Shown here piece by piece: positions 1-6,142 of a DNA stretch of 9,677 nt. Source of the stretch: Actinomycetota bacterium. Lineage in GTDB: Bacteria > Actinomycetota > Thermoleophilia > UBA2241. Position numbers and translations under genes: made by a program. The notes beneath the pieces were generated by a model. It made no database searches. It was not told where the DNA came from and was given only the letters and a program-made list of their open reading frames with translations. The stretch is from contig PKYM01000351.1 in the NCBI GenBank assembly GCA_003132645.1, positions 1-9,677 on the forward strand. The letters are read 5' to 3'. Every line of letters begins with the position of its first letter. Position 1 is the stretch's first letter.

Positions 1-42
1 TACACGCCACCGACCACCTACTCCGAGCTGATCGCGGCCTGA
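1..42 (+). CDS. possible C-terminal end of a truncated upstream gene
   Basis: Reading from base 1, an open frame of 13 codons (YTPPTTYSELIAA) ends at a TGA at 40-42. The codons are GC-rich in the third position like the rest of the window, which is compatible with the end of a real gene cut by the window edge. The peptide is too short to assign to a family. It could equally be a chance open frame. Confidence 0.3.
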   Translation, partial: YTPPTTYSELIAA

Positions 43-161
43 GTTGAGGGGATGATCAGTTAGGCTTGAAACCGGAAGCGCGGCAGGCCGAACTTGACCG
101 CACACTTCGACGAGCCAATACAAGAGACGAACCCGTTTGTCCACCGAGGAGAGAAGAGGGG

Positions 162-1447
162 GTGCTCGAAGCCGCAGCGTCACCGGCCCACGAGGAACTA
201 CATCGCCGGCGAGCGACGTCCCGCCGCAACCGAAGCCACCTATGAGAAGCACAGCCCGATGCGCCGCTCCGAGGTCGTGGCCCTGGTCGCTTCCTCAGGC
301 GCGGAGGATGTCGATGCCGCCGTGGCTGCTGCGCGCGCTTCCTTTCCCAGCTGGGCGACGCTACCCATGGCCAAGCGCGCGAGCCACCTCATCGGAACGG
401 CGGACGCTCTCGAGAAGCGAGCCAAAGAGGCCGCTTGTGACATGGCAGCCGAGATGGGCAAGCCGCTGCGCGAGACCCGTGGCGAGGTCGGCCGCGGAGT
501 GCAGATCCTGCGCTACGCGGCGAGCGAGACCTACCGCCCGGTCGGTGAGTCCTTCGAACAGGCAGCCACAGGGGCGCAGGTCTCGACCCGTCACCGTGCG
601 CTTGGCGCCGTTGCCCTCATCGCGCCCTGGAACTTTCCGTGCGCGATCCCGGTCTGGAAGCTGGCACCGGCTCTCATCTACGGCTACACTGCCGTGCTCA
701 AGCTCGCCCACGCGTCGCTTCTCACGCGTCTACACGTCGCCGCGGCGTTTGCCGAGGCCGGACTGCCGGCCGGTGTTCTGAACGTGCTCACGGGCAGCGG
801 CTCCGTCATCGGCGCGGCACTGGTCCGCGACCCACGCATTCGCGCCGTCTCCCTCACGGGCTCGCTGGAGACTGGCTCCTGAGTGCGCGACAAAGGGACT
901 CGCCCGGACAAGCGCGTGCAGCTCGAACTGGGAGGCCAGAACCCGCTCATCGTGATGGCCGACGCCGACGCCGACCTCGACCGCGCGGTCCAGGCTGCCT
1001 TTGGCGGCGCCTTCTGGTCGGCAGGCCAGAAATGCACCGCCGCACGCCGCATCTACACGTGCAGGATGAGTTCTCTGAGCCGTTCAAGACGAACGTGCTG
1101 GCGCGGATGGGCCGCGCCAGGGTGGGCGCCCCCGACGACCCCGAGACCGAGGTGGGGCCGCTCGTCAGCGAGGCACAGTTCCAGGAGATCACGGTGGCGA
1201 TCGAGCGTGGCGAGCAAGAAGGCGGCACGCTGGCGGCGGGCGGCGAATGCCCCGACCCCGAGAGCTACCTCGTGACACCCGCGCTCTTCGCCTGATCCAT
1301 GTGACCTCACAGACGTCCGGCGCCGACATCCACGTGCCCTTCGGCGGCATCAAGGCAAGCAGCCTCGGCCCGCACGAGCAGGTTCGCGCCGCCGTCGAGC
1401 TCTACACCGACCTCGTCACTCTGTACGTCGACGCCCAGCTACACTGA
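162..1447 (+). pseudogene. decayed NAD(P)-dependent aldehyde dehydrogenase
   Basis: The pieces together read as an aldehyde dehydrogenase of the broad semialdehyde dehydrogenase family. Visible in order are the N-terminal NYIAGE strand (about 199), the PWNFP motif (about 628), the TGS nucleotide-binding turn (about 857), ELGG with the catalytic-type Glu (about 925), GQKC with the nucleophile Cys (about 1025) and the C-terminal VPFGG segment (about 1335). The gene is broken. There is an in-frame TGA at 880-882 with homology continuing in the same frame. A frameshift near 1060 moves to the frame of VQDEFSEPF. At about 1292 the reading jumps from TPALF straight to LIHVTSQ in the third frame, losing roughly 60 residues including the conserved EEVFGP region. 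The likely original start is GTG 162, eight bases after GAGGAGAG (146-153); this needs one more frameshift near 190-198. The frame holding NYIAGE is also open from a TTG at 94. The C-terminal style recalls alpha-ketoglutarate-semialdehyde dehydrogenases, but the substrate cannot be set. No functional enzyme can be made. Confidence 0.85.
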
Positions 1448-1512
1448 CTTGCCCCTCCGAAATCGGTCTATAGTGAGGTTAAGGTTTTCGGCCTCTGCAC
1501 GACGCCCTGCAG

Positions 1513-1536
1513 ACGTTCGGTGAGTGAGCCGAACGT
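1513..1536. repeat. perfect inverted repeat between convergent gene ends
   Basis: ACGTTCGG (1513-1520) and CCGAACGT (1529-1536) are exact reverse complements with an 8-base loop. The repeat sits in the 143-base gap (1448-1590) between the end of the aldehyde dehydrogenase relic on the plus strand and the end of the nucleotidyltransferase gene on the minus strand. That position suits a bidirectional transcription end, but no T-tract follows on either strand, so it is not a standard intrinsic terminator. It could instead be a protein-binding palindrome. I see nothing else convincing in this gap. Confidence 0.45.
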
Positions 1537-1590
1537 GAGCGGCCCTCAGGTAGATTCGCGGAGCGTCAACGGTAGCACCGTAGGCGCAAA

Positions 1591-2631
1591 CTAGCCCTCG
1601 AGACCCAGCAGGTAGTCGCCCGGCCGGCCGCCCACTACCAGGCGCGTCCTCTCCCGTCCCTCGCGCCAGACGACGCGCTCCAAAGCTCCGAATGCGCGCA
1701 CCCGCTGGCCTGTCCGCGCCTGATCGGCGAAGCGACCGCGGAACGACACCACCTCGCACAGGTCGTCCACGTGGCCCCCATCGAGGAACCGCAGCTCGCC
1801 GAGCGAGTAGCGGCAGGGCGTGAACATGGCGTCGCGGTCGTCGACGACCCGCGCCTCCACGAGCGCCCGCCCCGCGGGCACGAAGCGTGGGTCTCCGTAG
1901 CGCTCGGGCACCTCTGCTGGTAACTTCACGAAGCGGACGAAGTACGGCCGGCCGGCGAACCGGCCCTCATTGACCTTGCCGCCCTGCAGGCGCGCAAAGT
2001 CGGCGGCAGAGAGCGGCGTGTCCATGCGGTGCACCGCATGGATCGCCGCGAGCTCCTCGCCTCGCGGGCGCGCCAGCGCGGACGAAGGGTCGTCCAGAAG
2101 GCGGGTGAGCGCCGCGTGCACCCTGCGGCACTCGCCGTCGCCGTACACCACGAGATCGATGTCCGAGGAGGGCGCGTGCAGCTCGAACAGCAGGGAACCG
2201 GTCAGCCCGAGCGCCGCCGACGGCACGCTGGCGGCATCGCGCAACAGTTCCGCGAGGGCCAGCGCGTCCTCGGCGAGCGCGCCGTCGGGCCCGATGGCGC
2301 GGAGCCGTTGCAGCCGCTCGCGAGGGTCGTAGACGCGCGCCACATCTTCCCACGGCACGGCATCGACGGGCACGCCGAGCGCGGGGTCGTCCGCACGGTA
2401 CGAGAGACCCCGGGCGCTCAGCGCTTCCTCCCGCTCGGCGACACTGTACACCCGGCGGTACCGCTCCCGGCCGCGCACCCGCGCGCCGCGGGGGTCGGGC
2501 ACGTACCGCAGGTAGGCGACGACCCGGTCCGGGGGGTGCACGACCCCCTTGACCGTGAAGATCAGGCCAGCGACGGTCTCGACGGCGGCGCCTTCCACCG
2601 CCGACGCACCCATACTATCTGCCGCCGACAC
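1591..2631 (-). CDS. archaeal-type predicted nucleotidyltransferase, role unknown
   Basis: A 346-residue protein with three apparent parts. The N-terminal part (about 18-60) carries GLIFTVKGVVHPPDR and an arginine-rich stretch. The middle holds a polymerase-beta-type nucleotidyltransferase core: GLTGS at about 142-146, then DID (D157, D159) followed by LVVYG, the pattern that binds metal and the nucleotide triphosphate. I cannot place the third carboxylate with certainty, so activity is not assured. The C-terminal part (about 290-340) looks like a small beta-barrel (VVSFRGRF, then RVRAFGALERVV), possibly OB-like. From memory this matches the predicted nucleotidyltransferases of COG1665, found mainly in archaea. 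The start is chosen at GTG 2631 because GGAG lies at 2638-2641, six bases upstream. TTG 2637 and ATG 2613 are alternatives. The stop is TAG. The gene diverges from mfnB with a gap of 78 bases. A link to cofactor synthesis is inferred from position only. Confidence 0.75.
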   Translation of the reverse strand: MSAADSMGASAVEGAAVETVAGLIFTVKGVVHPPDRVVAYLRYVPDPRGARVRGRERYRRVYSVAEREEALSARGLSYRADDPALGVPVDAVPWEDVARVYDPRERLQRLRAIGPDGALAEDALALAELLRDAASVPSAALGLTGSLLFELHAPSSDIDLVVYGDGECRRVHAALTRLLDDPSSALARPRGEELAAIHAVHRMDTPLSAADFARLQGGKVNEGRFAGRPYFVRFVKLPAEVPERYGDPRFVPAGRALVEARVVDDRDAMFTPCRYSLGELRFLDGGHVDDLCEVVSFRGRFADQARTGQRVRAFGALERVVWREGRERTRLVVGGRPGDYLLGLEG

Positions 2632-2645
2632 GTTCAACTCCGCGC

Positions 2646-2675
2646 TTGCATCGCGCCCACAGGCGCATGTACGCT
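2646..2675 (+). promoter_or_regulatory. candidate promoter for mfnB
   Basis: TTGCAT (2646-2651) and TACGCT (2670-2675) are separated by 18 bases and fit a weak sigma-70-type promoter. It would start transcription roughly 25-30 bases before the mfnB start. The spacer holds a small perfect inverted repeat, GCGCC CACA GGCGC (2653-2666), which could be an operator or chance in GC-rich DNA. AAGGAGAG at 2686-2693 is the only good ribosome binding site, though 16 bases from the ATG is long. No matching promoter for the divergent minus-strand gene is clear. Confidence 0.28.
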
Positions 2676-2709
2676 GGCGGTCATCAAGGAGAGGCGAAGC
2701 GCGACCGGC

Positions 2710-3420
2710 ATGGAGCTACTCATCAGCGTGGTCCGCGAGGACGAGGTCGGCCCCGCCGTAGCCGGGCACGCGGACATCGTGGACGTCAAGAACCCACGCG
2801 AGGGCTCGCTGGGTGCCAACTTCCCGCACGTGATCCGACACGTGCGCGAGATCACGCCGGCCGAGGTCCCCGTGAGCGTCGCTATCGGCGACGTCCCAAA
2901 CCTGCCCGGGATGGCCGCCCTCGCAGCGGCGGGGGCCGCGGGCTGCGGCGTGCAGTACGTCAAAGTCGGGCTCCTCGGGCCGCGCAACCACAAAGAGGCC
3001 TTCGCCCTGCTCTCCGCGGTGTGCCGCGCGGGGCGCGACGAGGACCCCGCGGTGCGCATCATGGCGACCGCCTACGCCGACGCGCGCAAGACCGGTTCGC
3101 TCCCGCCTCTCGAGCTGCCGGCCGTCGCCGCCGAGGCCGGGGCCGACGGCTGCATGATCGACACGGCCGTGAAGGCCAGCGGGACTCTCCTGACCGAGCT
3201 CGGCGCGGCGGAGCTCGAGAGTTTCGTAGCACGCTGCCGCGAGGCCGGGCTGCTCTGCGCCCTGGCCGGCTCGTTGCAAGCCTCCGACATGCAGCGCCTG
3301 CGCGAGCTGGCACCGGACATCGTCGGCTTTCGTGGCGCCGCCTGCCACGGTGGCCGCAGGGACGGAAGCGTCGACCGCGAGGCGGTGCAGCGGCTCAAAG
3401 ACCTGGTCGCGCAAGCCTGA
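2710..3420 (+). CDS. mfnB: (5-formylfuran-3-yl)methyl phosphate synthase
   Basis: MfnB makes 4-(hydroxymethyl)-2-furancarboxaldehyde phosphate from two glyceraldehyde-3-phosphates, the first committed step to the furan ring of methanofuran or methylofuran. It is a cytoplasmic TIM-barrel enzyme of the class I aldolase kind (DUF556/COG1891). The protein has 236 residues, against about 235 for the Methanocaldococcus enzyme. The catalytic residues reported for that enzyme, as I recall them, fall at identical positions: Lys27 in DIVDVKNPREG, and Asp151 and Lys155 in MIDTAVK. Other family signatures are the SVAIGD strand (56-61) and YVKVGL (83-88). The start at ATG 2710 is supported by this numbering and by homologues beginning MELLIS-like; no GTG or TTG in frame lies just upstream. 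The gene is on the opposite strand from mfnE and mfnF, and its last 26 bases overlap the end of mfnE tail to tail. It probably has its own promoter in the divergent gap. Confidence 0.95.
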   Translation: MELLISVVREDEVGPAVAGHADIVDVKNPREGSLGANFPHVIRHVREITPAEVPVSVAIGDVPNLPGMAALAAAGAAGCGVQYVKVGLLGPRNHKEAFALLSAVCRAGRDEDPAVRIMATAYADARKTGSLPPLELPAVAAEAGADGCMIDTAVKASGTLLTELGAAELESFVARCREAGLLCALAGSLQASDMQRLRELAPDIVGFRGAACHGGRRDGSVDREAVQRLKDLVAQA

Positions 3421-4057
3421 CGCCCTCCGTCCTCCCTGTCTCGAGCAGCTCGGTAAGCCGCTCGGGGCGTTCGCCATCGATGATCCACAGGTCAAAAACC
3501 GAGTCACTGAGCAGTTCGGCCAAGTGCCCGTCGACGGCGGAGGAGGCGGCCAGCTCCACGACGGTCATGGCGCCCGCCGGCGCAGACGACGCCGCGGAAG
3601 CCAGGCACGCCATGCCATGGCGATCCTTGAGGAGCACCAGGAGGCGCGCGCCCACCCGCCCGGTCAGCCACGCGGCGATGGAGTCCGAGGTCACCGACCA
3701 ACTGTGAGGCAGGGCGTCGGCGCCCCGCAAGGGCTCTGACGGGAGGAGGACGGCGACGCCCCCGCCGGCGAGATACGCGTGCGCCTCGTCGAGCGTACGC
3801 ACGAGTGCACAGCCGGGCGCGAGGTCGGCGAGCAGATGACCGTACTGGTCCATGGCGAGCACGGCCATCCAGTGCGCGGTGCTCGGCCGCAAGCCGAACC
3901 GCGCGTCGTGTTCCCTCACCACGTCGGCGAAGGCGCCGCCGCCCGGCACCACCAACAGACGATGGCTGCGGCCCAGCTCGACGAGGCGCGCGCCCAGCTC
4001 CGGCAGGGACGCGCCGTGGCCCAGACTGCCGCCCACCTTGACGACGGCGTCGATCAC
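3395..4057 (-). CDS. mfnE: MfnE-type kinase, [5-(aminomethyl)furan-3-yl]methyl phosphate kinase
   Basis: A 220-residue amino-acid-kinase-fold protein (the archaeal aspartokinase-related group). In methanogens MfnE uses ATP to turn the aminomethylfuran monophosphate into the diphosphate that MfnF then displaces. Visible motifs are VKVGGSL (6-12), the phosphate-binding loop; VVPGGGAFAD (36-45); a serine/threonine- and aspartate-rich stretch SVTSDS (121-126) in the substrate region; and LLKD (142-145). The open frame extends further upstream, but the start is set at GTG 4057. That start overlaps the mfnF stop by four bases (GTGA) and has GGAGG at 4068-4072, ten bases upstream, while the kinase fold begins right after it. 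The upstream extension is arginine-rich antisense-like sequence inside mfnF. It is the last gene of block B, and its end overlaps mfnB by 26 bases. The exact substrate in this organism is inferred from neighbours. Confidence 0.87.
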   Translation of the reverse strand: MIDAVVKVGGSLGHGASLPELGARLVELGRSHRLLVVPGGGAFADVVREHDARFGLRPSTAHWMAVLAMDQYGHLLADLAPGCALVRTLDEAHAYLAGGGVAVLLPSEPLRGADALPHSWSVTSDSIAAWLTGRVGARLLVLLKDRHGMACLASAASSAPAGAMTVVELAASSAVDGHLAELLSDSVFDLWIIDGERPERLTELLETGRTEGVRLARPGL

Positions 4058-5109
4058 GACCGTGAGACCTCCGGGCTCGCGCCCAGCAGGCAGGCGGCGG
4101 CGGCGGCCGGTAGGGCCACGCCCTCGTCCCCCCAGATGCTTCCCGCAGGCAGCACGGCGAGCCCCAGACGGCCGGCGACCTCTGCCGCCAGGAAGGCGCC
4201 GGCGCCGGCAGGAGCGACGGGCGCATCGGCAGGCGCGTCCCAACGCGATACGACCTGCAGGAGCCCCTCGCTCACGACCTGCAGCTGGCGTTCGACCAGG
4301 TAGCGCGCCACCTTCACGATCTCAGGCCCGCTCAGCATCTCGCGATCGCCGCACACGAGGCGAGCCAGGCGCTCGGCGCAGGCCACGGGTGAGGCGTCGC
4401 GCCCGTCGGGCGTGGAGCAGGTGTAGTCCGCTCCACTCAGGCGCCCCAGTAGCACGTAGGCGTCGGCCATCACAGTGAAGTGCTCGGCCGCGACCCGACA
4501 GGGACGCCCGCACACGGGGACCGTAGCCGTCAGCGTGTTCGGGTTGGTGCGCAGCACGCCCGTGTACACCAGTTCACCGGCGGTGAGACGGTCGAGGTCG
4601 GTGCGGCCCTCACACGCCAGACGACCTCCCCTGATGGGGACGATGTCGGTGGTCGTGCTCCCCACGTCCACGAGGATGCAGTCGTCGACACGCGACGCCG
4701 CGAGTAGGGCCGAGGCAACCCAGTTCGTGGCCGCGAAATCGAGCGGGCGCGAGCGCGCCTCGTCCAGCGCCGCGAACTCGCCGCGGCAGTCGAGCACGAA
4801 TACGGGGCTCCGCGGAAACGCCTCGCGGACCTTGTCCATCACGAACAGCACTCCTTCCCGCTTGCTTCTGAAGGCGTCCGAGAGCTCGGCCGTCATGGTG
4901 AGCGCAAGCGGCGCGGCGGGGCCGATCTCAAGTTCCCCAGCTACTTCCCTGAGCACGCCGGGGAGCCGCTCGCGTCCGTGCCACACCTCGAAAGCACGCA
5001 CGGCGGTCCGCACGACGCACAAATCGCCGGCGCGCATCTCAACCCGGGCGGCCTTCACCTGGACACCGCCCACATCCCAGCCGACGGTCACCAGCGGCTC
5101 ACGAGTCAT
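4054..5109 (-). CDS. mfnF: MfnF-type coupling enzyme (H4MPT-linked hydantoinase-like/ASKHA protein)
   Basis: A 351-residue member of the COG1548 hydantoinase/sugar-kinase-like family. In methanogens MfnF condenses the aminomethylfuran diphosphate with gamma-glutamyltyramine to form the core of methanofuran. Bacterial homologues are known as H4MPT-linked C1 pathway proteins. The actin-like ATPase motifs are visible: WDVGGVQVKAA (11-21) as phosphate-1, VDVGSTTTDIVP (147-158) as phosphate-2, and GAGAFLAAE (302-310) near the C-terminus as the adenosine region. TAELSDAFRSKREGV (73-87) is a further family signature. Cysteines cluster at 200, 204, 231 and 244, and could bind metal. The start at ATG 5109 overlaps the end of the ATP-grasp gene by 11 bases and is preceded by AAAGAGGTGG, a strong ribosome binding site. 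The stop overlaps the mfnE start. Whether it uses a tyramine or tyrosine partner cannot be read from sequence. Confidence 0.9.
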   Translation of the reverse strand: MTREPLVTVGWDVGGVQVKAARVEMRAGDLCVVRTAVRAFEVWHGRERLPGVLREVAGELEIGPAAPLALTMTAELSDAFRSKREGVLFVMDKVREAFPRSPVFVLDCRGEFAALDEARSRPLDFAATNWVASALLAASRVDDCILVDVGSTTTDIVPIRGGRLACEGRTDLDRLTAGELVYTGVLRTNPNTLTATVPVCGRPCRVAAEHFTVMADAYVLLGRLSGADYTCSTPDGRDASPVACAERLARLVCGDREMLSGPEIVKVARYLVERQLQVVSEGLLQVVSRWDAPADAPVAPAGAGAFLAAEVAGRLGLAVLPAGSIWGDEGVALPAAAAACLLGASPEVSRS

Positions 5110-6142
5110 TAGCCCACCTCTTTCCGAACGCCGCGGGGGGCGGCACGGCCACCGCGGCGGGCAAAGAGCCGTCCCGGCACGCGTGCCAGATCGCCGCGGC
5201 CATGTTGAGGTCGATCACGCGGCGCAGTCCGACGTACGACGTCGTCGGCCGCGGGTTGATCTCGATCAGCCAGCAGGTCTCCTCGCCCAGAACCAAGTCC
5301 ACCCCTACGTACCCCCGAAGGCCCGGCACGAGGGCGACCGCCTTCTGCGCGAGCTCGCATGCCTCCGCGCGCCGTGGGTGAGACAACGAAGCGACTCCGC
5401 CATCGTACGCGAACGGGATGCCCGCACGCACCCGTTGGCCGTTCAAGCTGAGCGCGGTCGAGTGACCGTCGGCGACTAGCAACGAAACGCTGGCCGCCGT
5501 GCCTTCCACGTACCGCTGCACGAGGAGCGACGCCGCCCCCCGCAGCGCCGGCTGCCTAAGGGCGGCTCCGAGAAAGGCATCGTTCGTGGCGAGTCCGACC
5601 CCGTCGCAGCCGGCGCCGCCAAGCGGCTTGACGACGACCGGGTAGCCGAGCCGCGCAGCCGCCGCGGCGGCGGCACCCGGCGCGACACAGGCCGTCTCTG
5701 GCGCCGGCAGGCCGGCCTTTGCAAAGCGGCGATGGCATTCCCACTTATCTGCGGCAACGGCCACGGCCGACGGCAGGCTGCCGAGCAGGCAGACGCCAGC
5801 GTCCAGCACCAGCGAACTCAAGTGCTCGAGAGCACCGCCGCCCTCCGGGGCGACGACGAGCGCCGCGCCGCAGTCACGGGCAAGTTCGAGCAGCGCCGTA
5901 GGGTACACTTCGGCGTAGAGATCGACGACGCGATCCGCGACCAGCCCCGTCGTGAGTAGACGGCGGTCGCGCGTGGTCACCACGGGGAACCTGCCCCAGA
6001 CCCGGAGGTCGGCGAGCAAGGCGCGCAAGATGGCCAGCCCTTCCTGGGCGAGCCCAGGCGGGAGGTCGGGCGCCGGCCATCCGCCGCCGGTGACGTACTC
6101 GTGTACCAGGATCGCAGAGGGGAGGGGCGACGTGGATGCCAT
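5099..6142 (-). CDS. ATP-grasp ligase, MfnD-type (tyramine/tyrosine-glutamate ligase candidate)
   Basis: A 347-residue ATP-grasp carboxylate-amine ligase. The N-terminal domain opens with ILVHEYVTGGG (11-21), typical of the ATP-grasp proteins clustered with H4MPT genes. The ATP-grasp fold shows DKWECHRRF (132-140), YPVVVKPLGGAGCDGVG (167-183), the lid segment LVQRYVEGTAASVS (207-220) and the metal-binding EINPRPT (294-300), preceded by GVDLVL (280-285). The likely role, from position directly ahead of mfnF and mfnE, is joining glutamate to tyramine, or to tyrosine as in bacterial methylofuran. Assignment to MfnD itself is family-level inference. The start is set at ATG 6142: a GAGG lies about a dozen bases upstream and the conserved strand begins soon after. 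ATG 6160 is possible but has no ribosome binding site. The start region overlaps that of the HisA-like gene on the other strand by 11 bases. A run of seven alanines near 157-163 is probably a linker. Confidence 0.82.
   Translation of the reverse strand: MASTSPLPSAILVHEYVTGGGWPAPDLPPGLAQEGLAILRALLADLRVWGRFPVVTTRDRRLLTTGLVADRVVDLYAEVYPTALLELARDCGAALVVAPEGGGALEHLSSLVLDAGVCLLGSLPSAVAVAADKWECHRRFAKAGLPAPETACVAPGAAAAAAARLGYPVVVKPLGGAGCDGVGLATNDAFLGAALRQPALRGAASLLVQRYVEGTAASVSLLVADGHSTALSLNGQRVRAGIPFAYDGGVASLSHPRRAEACELAQKAVALVPGLRGYVGVDLVLGEETCWLIEINPRPTTSYVGLRRVIDLNMAAAIWHACRDGSLPAAVAVPPPAAFGKRWANDS
6118..6127 (+). promoter_or_regulatory. strong ribosome binding site setting the HisA-like start
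   Basis: The purine-rich run GGGGAGGGG, followed by CGAC, stands just before GTG 6132. It decides this start over an upstream open frame that is only antisense to the ATP-grasp gene. Because the same bases also encode the N-terminus of the ATP-grasp protein on the other strand, the site is constrained on both strands. Confidence 0.6.

Noticed and set aside
880..882. In-frame TGA in the aldehyde dehydrogenase read as a selenocysteine codon
   Set aside because: The catalytic Cys is present further on (GQKC), the position is not catalytic in this family, and the same gene carries a frameshift and a deletion. It is simply a broken gene.
1469..1482. Minus-strand TTAACCTCACTATAG-like sequence resembling T7/T3 phage promoters
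   Set aside because: Only the inner ten bases match the T7 promoter, the upstream recognition bases differ, there is no phage gene, and nothing lies downstream on that strand but the relic. Chance match.
2716..3507. Long minus-strand open frame opposite mfnB
   Set aside because: It is antisense to a well-supported mfnB with its catalytic residues. High GC content gives long false open frames, and the translation matches no family I know.
4058..4243. N-terminal extension of the kinase to 4243
   Set aside because: The added 62 residues are arginine-rich, antisense-like sequence within mfnF. GTG 4057 has GGAGG and the GTGA overlap, and the kinase fold starts right there.
3779..4478. Plus-strand open frames opposite mfnE and mfnF
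   Set aside because: They are shadows of the real minus-strand genes with biased Arg/Pro/Ala composition and no recognisable motif.
5952..6131. N-terminal extension of the HisA-like gene to 5952
   Set aside because: It is antisense to the ATP-grasp gene. HisA relatives begin directly with the IPVLDLM strand, and a strong ribosome binding site precedes GTG 6132.
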